Source of the DNA: an uncultured Eubacteriales bacterium
GTDB lineage: Bacteria; Bacillota; Clostridia; Lachnospirales; Lachnospiraceae
DNA length: 64,000 bases
Assembly: GCA_900545225.1 (NCBI GenBank)
Contig: UQXZ01000003.1
Location: forward strand, 71,328 to 135,327
Reading direction: 5' to 3'
A model generated the notes under the pieces. That model did no database searches. It had not been told where the DNA came from and saw nothing but the letters and a program-made list of their open reading frames with translations. Positions within the stretch are counted from its first letter, which is position 1. Each line of letters begins with the position of its first letter. A program made the position numbers and the translations under genes. Below, one piece after another: positions 31,856 through 41,230 of this stretch.

Positions 31856-33073
31856 CTACATCGAAAATGAATCAAACGCCGGAACTATTACAATAACCAT
31901 AACTATAAAAAGCATGGCAATCATTGGAACTATAAGCTTTGATCCTGCCTTCTCACCCCGTTCCTTTGCATTGGCGGCAGCGGTTTCCATGCTCTCCGCA
32001 GATAACTGCCTAAGCTTCTTTTTTAAATCACCCGTCCCTTTTTTCAAATGTTCCGATAAATATGCTCCTAATCTTTTATATTCGTTAATGCCACAGTCAT
32101 TTCCCCATTTAACATAGCTTTTAGCCTCACTCATACCGTTATAAATATTGTTGAGACATTTCTTCATCTGCTCATAGGCAGCCCTTGGCTTCGTATGCCC
32201 GTTTTTTATATTGTTATTGTAATCTTCAACTATATATTCAAATGACGAAATGATGGTACTGCCTGCATATACAAGTAGATACAACTTTGTTGTGATGCTG
32301 GGATAATCAGCAATAAGCTCATATTTCCTGTTATTTTCGTAATTTTTTCTATCCTGAAATTCCTTTGCCACAAGTAAAACACATGCAGCAGCTCCCAATA
32401 GAATAATTAGAACAGGAGATACTCCATTTTCTCTGCTTATATACTCAACATTTTTCCCATCAACCACATCAGGCAGGTTCACCACATCTTCACTGGCCGA
32501 TGCCATGTCGTTCTTGAGTATCTCATCCTGTATTTTCTTCTTTTCTGTTAACATCTCATCCCTGAGAGGTGCAACCACCCTTATATGATATGTCTTTGTA
32601 ACCTCTTCATTTCCCAGAGTCATAATGCAGTACAGTGTTACATCTGCGCTTTCATCATTATCAAATTCTTCGTTGTAAATGTAGCCGTCATAGCTACAGA
32701 TATCATAGTTATCCGTTGACCACTCAAGCCTGGTTCCTGTTGCTTTATCTGTTGTGATTAAATTTAGTTTTTCCCTTACCTCATTTAAGCTTTCATTATC
32801 GCCAAGCATCACCGTCTCCAGGTTCTCCGACAATTTATTAAGCTCTGCATCTGCCTCTTCCGGTGTATATTTCCTCTTTCCAATATCTCCTTCGATATCT
32901 ACTATCTCTCCGTCCACATGAGCTTCCAGTTCATATTTTTCAGACGTATCCTCAGGCCTCTGCAAGGAAGTTACCTTTTCTCCCTCACCCATAAACATAA
33001 CCAGAACCGCAAGCAGCGCCGTTACAATACTTATCAGCAATAATAGCTTTTTTGTTTTATCAGATATATTCAT
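31856..33073 (-). CDS. tadC: TadC-like pilus assembly protein with a large N-terminal ectodomain
   Basis: The C-terminal 200 residues are a type II secretion F-like region (YPSITTKLYLLVYAGSTIISSFEYI, then a final membrane helix near LIVPMIAMLFIVMVIVIV), matching TadC, the inner-membrane platform. The first 210 residues are not typical: one membrane helix and then an external part with TPEEADAELNKLSENL and RLEWSTDNYDICSYDG, resembling bacterial Ig-like sequence. The gene starts six bases after tadB, probably by translational coupling, as no good ribosome binding site is visible. Confidence 0.8.
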   Translation of the reverse strand: MNISDKTKKLLLLISIVTALLAVLVMFMGEGEKVTSLQRPEDTSEKYELEAHVDGEIVDIEGDIGKRKYTPEEADAELNKLSENLETVMLGDNESLNEVREKLNLITTDKATGTRLEWSTDNYDICSYDGYIYNEEFDNDESADVTLYCIMTLGNEEVTKTYHIRVVAPLRDEMLTEKKKIQDEILKNDMASASEDVVNLPDVVDGKNVEYISRENGVSPVLIILLGAAACVLLVAKEFQDRKNYENNRKYELIADYPSITTKLYLLVYAGSTIISSFEYIVEDYNNNIKNGHTKPRAAYEQMKKCLNNIYNGMSEAKSYVKWGNDCGINEYKRLGAYLSEHLKKGTGDLKKKLRQLSAESMETAAANAKERGEKAGSKLIVPMIAMLFIVMVIVIVPAFDSFSM

Positions 33074-33079
33074 TTGCTT

Positions 33080-33835
33080 TTATAACCGTATATCCACAAT
33101 CTTTTCTGCCCGCATAAATGCAATCATATATATAAATGCACATACACTCATGACAATCACGCCCTGCAGGTTACCATAGAGAGAATTAATAAAATCTCCG
33201 CTACTCCTCAGATAGAGAATCATCATAAATGGCATAAGGCACATTATTCTCTCTTCGAATCTCTTTCCGCTTATGACTATATGTATCTCTCTTGAAACCT
33301 CCGCCCTGTCATTGGATCTGTCAATTATGGTTTCTATAATCTCAATTAAATTTCCTCCACTTACCCTGGCAATCATATAAATGTCTCTAAATTCCCTTAT
33401 TTCCTCCATTCCTGTATTTTTAGCCAGATCATATAAAATGTCGTCCAGTGTTTCATTTCTAAGCAGTCTTGTTTTGGATGAATTCCACATCTGTGCCGTA
33501 ATGGATTTTGGATTCAGTTCAAAAAGTCTTTCTCCAGCATTTATATATGCATTCTCATCCGATAAGCCTGTCTCAAGAGAAAGAAGCATTAATTCCAGAC
33601 CGTCCAGAAAGATTCTCCTCTCCTTACGTCTTCTTTTTTCAACAATCTCTTTCTTAAGAGTGTTAATCAGATAAATTGCAAATGGAATAAACACTACTCC
33701 ACTCCACCACGCATTGTAAAATGTAATACCCAGTAGAACGGAAGCTATAAAACCAAATGCATAAATCACTATCTGTTTATAAGGCTTTATACACTCTCTT
33801 GCGAAAATATCATTTTTGAACATTTTTAAGTTCAC
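33080..33835 (-). CDS. tadB: TadB-like pilus assembly platform protein
   Basis: TadB and TadC form the membrane platform on which TadA works. The 251-residue protein has two N-terminal helices, a cytoplasmic F domain (DGLELMLLSLETGLSDENAY, SGGNLIEIIETI) and two C-terminal helices. It starts at GTG and overlaps the 3' end of tadA by 26 bases, so it is translated in coupling with tadA. Confidence 0.88.
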   Translation of the reverse strand: MNLKMFKNDIFARECIKPYKQIVIYAFGFIASVLLGITFYNAWWSGVVFIPFAIYLINTLKKEIVEKRRRKERRIFLDGLELMLLSLETGLSDENAYINAGERLFELNPKSITAQMWNSSKTRLLRNETLDDILYDLAKNTGMEEIREFRDIYMIARVSGGNLIEIIETIIDRSNDRAEVSREIHIVISGKRFEERIMCLMPFMMILYLRSSGDFINSLYGNLQGVIVMSVCAFIYMIAFMRAEKIVDIRL

Positions 33836-34982
33836 CTACAGCTTTCCCTCCCTTCACGTCATCCTCAAACAGATAAACAGGTTCCATAACTATATTTCCA
33901 TTATCCATGCCGGTTATTTCGCTAATTTCTATAACCTTTCGGCTTTTATCCTTCATTCGGCTTAAGTGGACAACAATATCAAGCGCTGAAGCAATCTGCC
34001 CTCTTATGGCCTGAATCGGAATATCAAGACCGTATAAAACCATTGTCTCCAATCTGGATATCATGTCCTTTGAACTGTTGGCGTGCCCCGTAGATAGTGA
34101 ACCTGCGTGACCTGTGTTTAAAGCCTGTAACATATCTATAGCCTCATCGCCTCGCACTTCTCCCACAATAAGCCTGTCAGGCCTCATTCTGAGTGCAGTT
34201 TTAATCAGCCTTCTTATGGTTATTTCACCATCACCTGATGTATTGCTCCCTCTTGTTTCAAGCCTTACCCAGTTCTTAATTTTGCTTAAGTTTAATTCTG
34301 CAGAATCCTCTATTGTTACGACTCTTTCATCCTCATCTATATAATTGCCAAGTATTCCCAGTAGCGTTGTCTTCCCCGAGCCTGTTCCACCACTCATGAA
34401 AATGTTTTTCTTTTGTTTTACTGCATTTATCAGATAGTCCGCAGCTTCTTCAGATATGGTTCCTCCATTTATAAGATCCTCCATGGTCAGCGGATTATCA
34501 TAAAACTTTCTTATGGTAATTGATGTTCCATTCTTTGAAACGGGAGAAAGCACAACGCAGACTCTGGAGCCGTCATCCAGCACCGTATCAAGTATGGGAT
34601 TTTTAGCATTTACAATTCGATTGGACCTTGATGCAATTCGCATGGCCGTATCCTTTAATCTTTTTTCATCTTCAAAACATGAATCCGACTGATAAAGACT
34701 GCCTAATTTCTCAATAAAAATATTGTCGGTGCCATTTACCATTATTTCGGTTATACAGTCATCACGAAGGAATCCTTCCAGCACATCAAGACCCCTTATG
34801 GAGTCAAAAACTCTTTTGCTTATATAGTCCTTATCATTGACAGAAATGATGTTATCTTTTGAAAACAGATGCATTTCACGGCTTATTCGCTCCCGTATAT
34901 ATTCATCCGTGCATTCATTATCAACATCTATATACCTGTAAATTCTGTTTCTTATATAACTTACTGCCTCTTCTTTATTCAT
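33810..34982 (-). CDS. tadA: TadA/CpaF-type pilus assembly ATPase
   Basis: The secretion ATPase that powers Flp pilus assembly. The 390 residues show Walker A SGGTGSGKTTLLG, the Asp box VTIEDSAEL, Walker B RLIVGEVRGDEAIDML and the His box TGHAGSLSTGHAN. All catalytic positions are present. The start follows the upstream stop codon by four bases. Order and orientation match other tad loci. Confidence 0.95.
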   Translation of the reverse strand: MNKEEAVSYIRNRIYRYIDVDNECTDEYIRERISREMHLFSKDNIISVNDKDYISKRVFDSIRGLDVLEGFLRDDCITEIMVNGTDNIFIEKLGSLYQSDSCFEDEKRLKDTAMRIASRSNRIVNAKNPILDTVLDDGSRVCVVLSPVSKNGTSITIRKFYDNPLTMEDLINGGTISEEAADYLINAVKQKKNIFMSGGTGSGKTTLLGILGNYIDEDERVVTIEDSAELNLSKIKNWVRLETRGSNTSGDGEITIRRLIKTALRMRPDRLIVGEVRGDEAIDMLQALNTGHAGSLSTGHANSSKDMISRLETMVLYGLDIPIQAIRGQIASALDIVVHLSRMKDKSRKVIEISEITGMDNGNIVMEPVYLFEDDVKGGKAVGELKNVQK

Positions 34983-34986
34983 CCTC

Positions 34987-36051
34987 TCATTCCACTGTTC
35001 TGCTCACTATCTTTTCAAAATATGAACGCCTGCCTGTCTTCTCTAAATATTCCAGCAGCATCCCCTGCCTGTTTTCTTCTCTCCTGTCAAAGATTAAATA
35101 TGTCCTGTCGGATATGCCAATCATTTCCCAATACTTATAAAATGCACAGCCAAGGTCTATGATTATTTCGCTGTATCCCATGTTCTCGCCAATGTCTCTC
35201 ACCAGCTTTTTAAATGTCTCCGCATCTGTTTCACATAAATCATCAGGACATGCGGTAGGCATTATTAAATCAAATCCTCCATAGGAATTAATGATTGATT
35301 GGAGTTTATCCGTATAGACAAATCCATTTTCACGATAAATAAACAGTGCGTCAGAAATATCCGTATCAAGCGGCACTGATAAATCATTTCTCAAAGAACT
35401 GAATTCATCCAGGTTTATATAGATAACACGATTTTTCATGCTATGATTTCGTGCCATTTCCATTGAAATTTCATTTCTCATATGAACACTGCAAAAGCCC
35501 ATTATACAGATGATTTCTAATTCATTTTTCTCATCACATTCAGCATTACGATTATCAGCACTGGTAACTTCATTACTTTTTAAAATCTCATGTATTTTCT
35601 CCACAATAACTGAGACGGGACTGTATATGGATAAGTTATCCTCACCATTATGAAAATCTGCTTCATTTGTCCTCAGAATAAGCTTATACCCACCATGAGA
35701 AGTGATTATCTCCTGAAACTCATCCTCATCAGATGCGATTAAGAGAGGGAACTTCTTAACAAATGATGACCTCTCACTATATGATGTTCCTCCATCGGAC
35801 TGTGAATCTTCATTTAACGATAGGGTACCATCTGACAATAGTGTATTATCTTGCGATAATTTATCATCATTAGCCGCTCTATCATCTAATGATTTCTCAC
35901 CAAATGACGTTTCTCCCATATAGGATAAATATACCTCCCCATCGGAAAATGACGATATCTCACAGCAACTGCCAAGACTGCTGCTTAACGCATTGGAAAG
36001 GTTCATAAGATAATCCTTATCGCCTATTAAAATATTTATTTTTTCAGCCAA
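34987..36051 (-). CDS. TadZ/CpaE-like localisation protein lacking a P-loop
   Basis: TadZ proteins place the Tad machine in the cell and combine a receiver-like N-terminus with a MinD-like ATPase fold. Here the N-terminus (AEKINILIGDKDYLMNLSNA) fits the receiver part. The MinD-like part has the strand and helix IICIMGFCSVHMRNEISMEM where KGGxGKT should be, so nucleotide binding by the deviant Walker A is lost. Residues about 50-100 are a Ser/Asp/Asn-rich insertion built from near-repeats. The start is TTG 36051, six bases after AAAAGGAGG; an in-frame ATG 18 bases upstream lies before that site. Confidence 0.7.
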   Translation of the reverse strand: MAEKINILIGDKDYLMNLSNALSSSLGSCCEISSFSDGEVYLSYMGETSFGEKSLDDRAANDDKLSQDNTLLSDGTLSLNEDSQSDGGTSYSERSSFVKKFPLLIASDEDEFQEIITSHGGYKLILRTNEADFHNGEDNLSIYSPVSVIVEKIHEILKSNEVTSADNRNAECDEKNELEIICIMGFCSVHMRNEISMEMARNHSMKNRVIYINLDEFSSLRNDLSVPLDTDISDALFIYRENGFVYTDKLQSIINSYGGFDLIMPTACPDDLCETDAETFKKLVRDIGENMGYSEIIIDLGCAFYKYWEMIGISDRTYLIFDRREENRQGMLLEYLEKTGRRSYFEKIVSRTVE

Positions 36052-36221
36052 CAAATACCTCCTTTTCATGTATTCAGTTGTTTAATTCAAATAAAAATGA
36101 AAAATTATACAGAAATGTATATAGAAAAATATAATCGAAAATATGTTTGTATTATATTATTACGAACATTTGTTGTCAATATTTTTTATAAAATCTGTGC
36201 ATACCAGGTAACATACTGTGT

Positions 36222-36227
36222 TATAAT
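36222..36227 (+). promoter_or_regulatory. Extended -10 promoter of the AraC-type gene
   Basis: TGTTATAAT gives an extended -10 (TATAAT at 36222-36227), 60 bases ahead of the gene; a clear -35 is absent. The 230-base gap to the tad locus (36052-36287) should also hold the divergent tad promoter, which I could not pin down in the AT-rich sequence. Confidence 0.5.
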
Positions 36228-36287
36228 GTTTCCAAATATGTAAATATTTTAAAGGTATTGATATGCACAGTTTAAAAAGGTATGAAC

Positions 36288-37115
36288 ATGAACAATCTGC
36301 AACTTCTACAGCCATATATCAATACGCATGACAATATTATATTGGTTAACAATGAAGAAATTAAAACCCCGCATCACATAAGATGTTATGAGCTGGCTGC
36401 CACTAATAATGCGGCTATTAATCTTACATTTATAGCTTCTCCATATGTGGACTGGCTCATCTGCTACAATGACAGCACATTTTTTACCGGTGCAGCAGAA
36501 TTTATAGGTGTCGGACCATCAACGGAACTATTTTCCATGGATCTTCCACACTACGACCACATTTTCGGAGTTCGTTTTGACGACGATTCCATATTTGTTG
36601 AGCCTGACGCAGTAAATACATCTCATGTAAAACTGGTAGATAATATTTTTCATTATTTCCCTCGAGGCAATACATATGAACACAACCTTATAAGTAACTT
36701 TAGAAAGGCTGATTCATTTTCACAAAAATGTAAAATATTTTTATCTTACTTACAAAATTCAAAAATATTACTCGAGAGCGGTTCTTCCGGAAATGCAGTA
36801 AAAAAAGCCATCAAAGAAGCTGATTATGATGAAACAGTTTCTAAGATAGCTACGGATCTGGATTATACTCCAAGATATTTAAGCCGATTATTCAAAGACA
36901 GTTTTGGATACTCCCCTAAGGATTATATGAAATATCTGCGAATACAGGCTGTTTTAAGCGACATGCACGGTTCACCTCATAAAACCAATATAGAGTTATC
37001 TAAAAAATATGGCTACAACGACTCGGCACATTTTCTGAGAGACTTCAGAGAATTTCTGGGTACGACTCCCAAAAATTACATTCAGCTTATGAATTTGAAT
37101 GATAAGAGCAAATAA
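36288..37115 (+). CDS. AraC family transcriptional regulator
   Basis: The 275-residue protein has a sensor-like N-terminal part of about 165 residues without a recognised ligand motif and a C-terminal AraC/XylS double helix-turn-helix (SKIATDLDYTPRYLSRLFKDS, YLRIQAVLSD, YGYNDSAHFLRDFREFLGTTP). The second ATG is chosen as start because it lies seven bases after AAAAAGG, whereas the first directly abuts it. It is divergent from the tad locus and could control it; that link rests on position only. Confidence 0.88.
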   Translation: MNNLQLLQPYINTHDNIILVNNEEIKTPHHIRCYELAATNNAAINLTFIASPYVDWLICYNDSTFFTGAAEFIGVGPSTELFSMDLPHYDHIFGVRFDDDSIFVEPDAVNTSHVKLVDNIFHYFPRGNTYEHNLISNFRKADSFSQKCKIFLSYLQNSKILLESGSSGNAVKKAIKEADYDETVSKIATDLDYTPRYLSRLFKDSFGYSPKDYMKYLRIQAVLSDMHGSPHKTNIELSKKYGYNDSAHFLRDFREFLGTTPKNYIQLMNLNDKSK

Positions 37116-37156
37116 AAATGAGCTTTTATGATGTTTTTTTAATGAGCCATACTAAA

Positions 37157-37218
37157 AATAATGTACATCTGTAAAAAGTTAGTCATTAAACTTTTTTACA
37201 AATGTATATTATTTTTTA
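37157..37218 (+). terminator. Terminator of the AraC-type gene
   Basis: AATAATGTACA and TGTAAAAAGTT on the left pair with AACTTTTTTACA and TGTATATTATT on the right, followed by TTTTTTATTTT. Confidence 0.8.
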
Positions 37219-37304
37219 TTTTATATAGTTATTCTATGATTCTTTTATCTTATTATATGGCTATTGAATAACTCTTTATACCTTATCCAATCATAATATT
37301 CTGG

Positions 37305-38459
37305 TTATTCCAATATAAAATCCGACAGTACATAATTACTTATATCAATGCCCTTGTCAGTTAAAGCATATCCCATATCTGTTGTTTTTATAAGCTCAAG
37401 ATCAATATATTTTTTCAGAACATCTCCAAATACATCATCAATGGATTTATTAAATGTCTTTTCAAATGTATCTGAACTTACTCCGTCCACTTCTCTTAAA
37501 CCGAGATACATAAACTCAGATATTTTATCATTTTCACTGAGCTCTTCAATCGTGTCCTTATCTATCCATGGCTGATCCAATAAAGAACCGCCTGAATAGG
37601 AATTCACAAGCTCGATATATTCATCTGTGTCTCTTATGTTATTAAATCTGAAATCATCTACAAGTGACGCAGCACCAACACCGATTCCGATATAGTTATC
37701 TCTGTTCCAGTAGCCTAGGTTGTGCTTACATTCTCTTGAATCAAGTGCATAGTTGGAGATTTCATAATGATGATATCCATTTTGCAATAACAAATCATTT
37801 GTAAGATAGTAAATCTCTCTTTCCGTATCCTCATCCGGCAAATATTCCAGCAGATCATTTCTGCTATAAAGTGGTGTACCCTCTTCAATTATTAAGCTGT
37901 ATGAAGAAATGTGCTCAGGCCTTAAAGCTATTACCTGCTCTAATGTCTTTTTGTATTTATCCATAGTCTGGAAAGGCAGAGACTGCATAATATCTATGTT
38001 GATATTGTCGAATCCGACCTCTCGTGCCAGATTGTAATTCTCCAGGAATTGTTCAAATGTATGAATTCGGCCAAGCATTTTTAACTCATCATTGTCGCAT
38101 GACTGGAGTCCCATACTGATTCTGTTAATCCCCATATTTTTATATGCCAGAAGTTTCTCTCTTGTCAGGGTTCCGGGATTAGATTCCAGTGTAATCTCTG
38201 CATCATTTTCCAAATGATAATGTTCATAGACAGTACTGAGCAGTTTTTCTATTAAAACCGAAGAAATGGAGGAGGGTGTACCTCCTCCAATAAATATACT
38301 TGTTATATTATCTTTAAATACATCTTTGCGATAAACCAGCTCTCTGCACATGGCATCAACAAGCTTTACATGAATGCTCTCATCCTCCCTGCCTGAGAGA
38401 AAGTCACAATAGAGGCATTTACTGTTGCAAAATGGTATGTGTATGTATATCTCACTCAT
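37305..38459 (-). CDS. hemW: Radical SAM heme chaperone HemW-like protein
   Basis: HemW inserts heme into target proteins and was formerly annotated as coproporphyrinogen III oxidase. The 384 residues carry the radical SAM motif CNSKCLYCDF, GGGTPSSIS (SAM binding), MGLQSCDNDELKMLGR and YWNRDNYIGIGVGAAS, plus a C-terminal winged-helix-like domain. In HemW the cluster motif is CxxxCxxC, as here, without the extra CxC of HemN oxidases. It overlaps the upstream zinc-ribbon gene by eight bases. Confidence 0.88.
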   Translation of the reverse strand: MSEIYIHIPFCNSKCLYCDFLSGREDESIHVKLVDAMCRELVYRKDVFKDNITSIFIGGGTPSSISSVLIEKLLSTVYEHYHLENDAEITLESNPGTLTREKLLAYKNMGINRISMGLQSCDNDELKMLGRIHTFEQFLENYNLAREVGFDNINIDIMQSLPFQTMDKYKKTLEQVIALRPEHISSYSLIIEEGTPLYSRNDLLEYLPDEDTEREIYYLTNDLLLQNGYHHYEISNYALDSRECKHNLGYWNRDNYIGIGVGAASLVDDFRFNNIRDTDEYIELVNSYSGGSLLDQPWIDKDTIEELSENDKISEFMYLGLREVDGVSSDTFEKTFNKSIDDVFGDVLKKYIDLELIKTTDMGYALTDKGIDISNYVLSDFILE

Positions 38460-38973
38460 CTAACTTTGCGCCACATGCAGGACAAACGTCAGCATTGTCT
38501 TTGATGATTGCATGACATTCAGGACACTCTTTTACATTTGTAGATTCTGCAATCTGTCCAACTTCTCTTTCTGCACCTTCTTCTCCTTCAGCTTCCGGAT
38601 CTGCAACCTCTTTAACTTCCTGACCACACTTTGTACAGAACTTTGCATCTGCAGGAATTAATTCTCCGCAGTGCTCACATCTCTTCATGCCGTCCTTGGC
38701 TGCCTTAACATCATATAAATGATCATTTAATTCATCAATCTTCTGCTTAAGCTCTTTAATTGCGTCAACATCACCCTTTAATTCAACATCAGGCTCATCA
38801 GCAAATTTGTTAAAATATGCCTCACCAAGTTTAGTATAGAGCTTATTTATCTGTCCTTCTACATCTCTGATTTTATAGCTTGTTGTGGAAATGTCTGTGT
38901 ACTGCTTTGTCTTTTCTACTGCCTTTCCACTTACGTCGCTGATTTTCTTACCAACATTTTCAAAAAAACCCAT
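38452..38973 (-). CDS. Double zinc-ribbon protein with N-terminal coiled coil
   Basis: A 173-residue protein of unknown role. Residues 1-95 form an amphipathic, charged helical region (GKKISDVSGKAVEKTKQYTD at the start, then a heptad-like stretch). Two zinc ribbons follow: CEHCGELIPADAKFCTKCG and CPECHAIIKDNADVCPACG, joined by an acidic Glu-rich linker. Such proteins are common in Firmicutes without assigned function. It is coupled to hemW by overlap. Confidence 0.75.
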   Translation of the reverse strand: MGFFENVGKKISDVSGKAVEKTKQYTDISTTSYKIRDVEGQINKLYTKLGEAYFNKFADEPDVELKGDVDAIKELKQKIDELNDHLYDVKAAKDGMKRCEHCGELIPADAKFCTKCGQEVKEVADPEAEGEEGAEREVGQIAESTNVKECPECHAIIKDNADVCPACGAKLDE

Positions 38974-39273
38974 ATCTTTGTCCTCCTGACTTTTAACTCT
39001 ATATATTTATATTATAGTTTAATGACATGTCATAACTCAAATAAATTATTAATGAAAAATAAAACATAATAAAATATATGGCCGTAATAAACAGTGATAC
39101 AAAAGAGTGTATTTTACTCTCATATATGCACTAATATAGACCATCCGGGGCGGTATATGATTTTACAAACATAGATATATACTGTATACTCCAAATTATA
39201 TTTTTACTTTATTTTTTACTTAATTATTGATTAAATGTAGATTTCAACCTCTTTTAGAGAAAGGATTATTTTT
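38974..39273. other. Intergenic region ahead of thrH
   Basis: A 300-base AT-rich gap between divergent genes. It should hold the promoters of the zinc-ribbon gene (-) and thrH (+), but no near-consensus pair stands out. A small GC-rich patch near 39140-39155 (CATCCGGGGCGG) does not form a convincing hairpin. The thrH ribosome binding site is AGAGAAAGG. Confidence 0.5.
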
Positions 39274-39885
39274 ATGTATATTACATGCTTAGATATGGAA
39301 GGACCTCTTGTTCCTGAAATCTGGATCGAATTTGCAAAGGCAACAGGAATCGACGAATTACTTATTACTACTCGTGACGAACCTGACTACCACAAGCTTA
39401 TGGATTACAGACTTGATATTCTTAAGAAGCACAACTTAAAGCTCAAGGATATTCAGGAGACAATCTCACACATGGAGCCAAAGGAAGGCGCAAAGGAATT
39501 CTTAGATGAAATTCGTTCATTCTCTCAGGTAGTTGTAATTTCTGATACATTCCAGGAATTTGCATCACCACTTATGAAGAAATTAGGCTATCCTATGCTT
39601 TTCTGTAACTCTCTTGAGGTTGCAGAGGATGGAACAATTACAGGCTATGTAATGAGACTTCCACACGATGCTAAATTAACTACAGTTAAGGCTCTTCAGT
39701 CTATCGGTTATGATACAATCGCTGCCGGCGATTCATACAATGATATCGGTATGATTGAGAACAGTAAGGCAGGATTCTTATTCAAGAGTACTGAGTCAAT
39801 AATCAAAGAGCATCCACATATTAAGGCTTACGAGGAGTATTCAGATCTTCTTGCAGCAATCAAGGAAGCTCAGGGAGTTAAATAA
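39274..39885 (+). CDS. thrH: Phosphoserine phosphatase / homoserine phosphotransferase ThrH
   Basis: ThrH is a HAD-family enzyme that dephosphorylates phosphoserine and can pass the phosphate to homoserine. The 203 residues have motif I CLDMEGPLVPE (nucleophile Asp7, general acid Glu9), motif II VVISDTFQEF, the motif III Lys in LPHDAKLTTVKAL and motif IV AAGDSYNDIGMI. Length and the PE after motif I match ThrH, not SerB. It faces serC-serA across a shared terminator, so it likely supplies the last step of serine synthesis. Confidence 0.88.
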   Translation: MYITCLDMEGPLVPEIWIEFAKATGIDELLITTRDEPDYHKLMDYRLDILKKHNLKLKDIQETISHMEPKEGAKEFLDEIRSFSQVVVISDTFQEFASPLMKKLGYPMLFCNSLEVAEDGTITGYVMRLPHDAKLTTVKALQSIGYDTIAAGDSYNDIGMIENSKAGFLFKSTESIIKEHPHIKAYEEYSDLLAAIKEAQGVK

Positions 39886-39924
39886 AAACCACTAAATCAT
39901 GTACATCATTTAGTAATCAATAAT

Positions 39925-39972
39925 AAAAAAGTCATCTTATATCTCGTTTATTGAGATTAAGATGACTTTTTT
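39925..39972. terminator. Bidirectional terminator between thrH and serA
   Basis: AAAAAAGTCATCTTA pairs with TAAGATGACTTTTTT, with a partly paired ATCTCG/TGAGAT upper stem, and T-runs on both strands. Confidence 0.9.
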
Positions 39973-40063
39973 ATTTGAAATCATTCTGTTATGAAATCAA
40001 TTTATATTGTTTCAGCATTTGTTATGGACAACATTTCTAACATTCTAAAAATGTTAATTCAAA

Positions 40064-41230
40064 TTACTTAATAACTCTTGCTCTGATAACGCCTTCAATA
40101 GCTTCAAGCTTCTCGATAAGATCTGCATTTCCTGCTGAATCAAGATCAATGATTGTATAAGCGTAGTCATTTCTTGACTTGTTAGTCATATCTGAAATGT
40201 TAACGCCAGCCTCTCCCATAACAGATGTAATCTTGCTGAGAACTGTAGGAACGTTCTTATGGCAAATTGTAATTCTGCCTTCTGATGCACATACACCCAT
40301 GCTGCATGCAGGATAGTTTACAGAGTTAACGATGTTACCGTTTTCGATGAAGTCACGGATTTCGTTAACTGCCATAATTGCACAGTTATCTTCAGCCTCT
40401 TCTGTTGATGCACCAAGGTGTGGAAGAATGATGATGTTGTCCTTGTTAACTACTGTAGGGTTAGCGAAGTCTGTAACATACTTCTTAACCTTACCAGCAT
40501 CGATAGCCTTAAGAAGCTCTTCTTCGTCAACAAGAATATCTCTTGCACAGTTGATGATAACTGTACCGTTCTTCATAAGCTCGAATGCTTCCTTACCAAC
40601 CATACCCTTTGTAGAATCAAGAGCTGGAACATGGATAGTAATAAAATCACATTCCTTGAAGATTTCGTTAACATCGGCGATGTGGTTAACCTTTCTTGAG
40701 ATATCCCATGCAGCACTTACAGATAAGTATGGATCATATCCGTAAACATCCATTCCTAATTCAACAGCTGCATTTGCAACAAGTCTACCGATAGCACCCA
40801 GTCCGATAACACCGAGCTTCTTGCCGTAGATTTCTGTACCACCGAACTGCTTCTTAGCCTTTTCTACTGACTTAGCAATGTCTGGATCTTCAGCATTAGC
40901 CTTAACCCATTCGTTACCACCGATATAATCTCTTGAAGCCATGAGCATTGCTGCAACAACTTCTTCCTTAACAGCGTTAGCATTTGCACCAGGTGTGTTA
41001 AATACTACAACACCTTCTTCTGCGAATCTGTCAAGAGGAATGTTATTAACACCGGCACCTGCTCTTGCGATTGCGAGAACGCTGTCAGCTAATTCCATGT
41101 CATGCATCTTTGCACTTCTTACAAGAATAGCATTAGCTTCTTCCAAAGCTGCATCTGTATTGTAGTTATCTGGAAGTAAGCCAAGACCTACACTTGAAAT
41201 ATTATTGAGGCAATGAATATTTATACTCAT
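40064..41230 (-). CDS. serA: D-3-phosphoglycerate dehydrogenase
   Basis: SerA oxidises 3-phosphoglycerate to 3-phosphohydroxypyruvate with NAD, the first step of serine synthesis. The 388-residue protein has GLGAIGRLVANAA (NAD site), the Arg in NCARDILVDE, the Glu in HLGASTEEAE with its His, and a C-terminal ACT domain (VPTVLSKITSVMGEAGVNI) that usually senses serine. The larger intervening domain of long SerA forms is absent. Its start overlaps the serC stop (TAATG). Confidence 0.95.
   Translation of the reverse strand: MSINIHCLNNISSVGLGLLPDNYNTDAALEEANAILVRSAKMHDMELADSVLAIARAGAGVNNIPLDRFAEEGVVVFNTPGANANAVKEEVVAAMLMASRDYIGGNEWVKANAEDPDIAKSVEKAKKQFGGTEIYGKKLGVIGLGAIGRLVANAAVELGMDVYGYDPYLSVSAAWDISRKVNHIADVNEIFKECDFITIHVPALDSTKGMVGKEAFELMKNGTVIINCARDILVDEEELLKAIDAGKVKKYVTDFANPTVVNKDNIIILPHLGASTEEAEDNCAIMAVNEIRDFIENGNIVNSVNYPACSMGVCASEGRITICHKNVPTVLSKITSVMGEAGVNISDMTNKSRNDYAYTIIDLDSAGNADLIEKLEAIEGVIRARVIK

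Noticed and set aside
39130..39165. tRNA or small RNA in the GC-rich patch ahead of thrH
   Set aside because: The patch is too short, has no cloverleaf or T-arm sequence and forms only a weak 3-4 bp stem.
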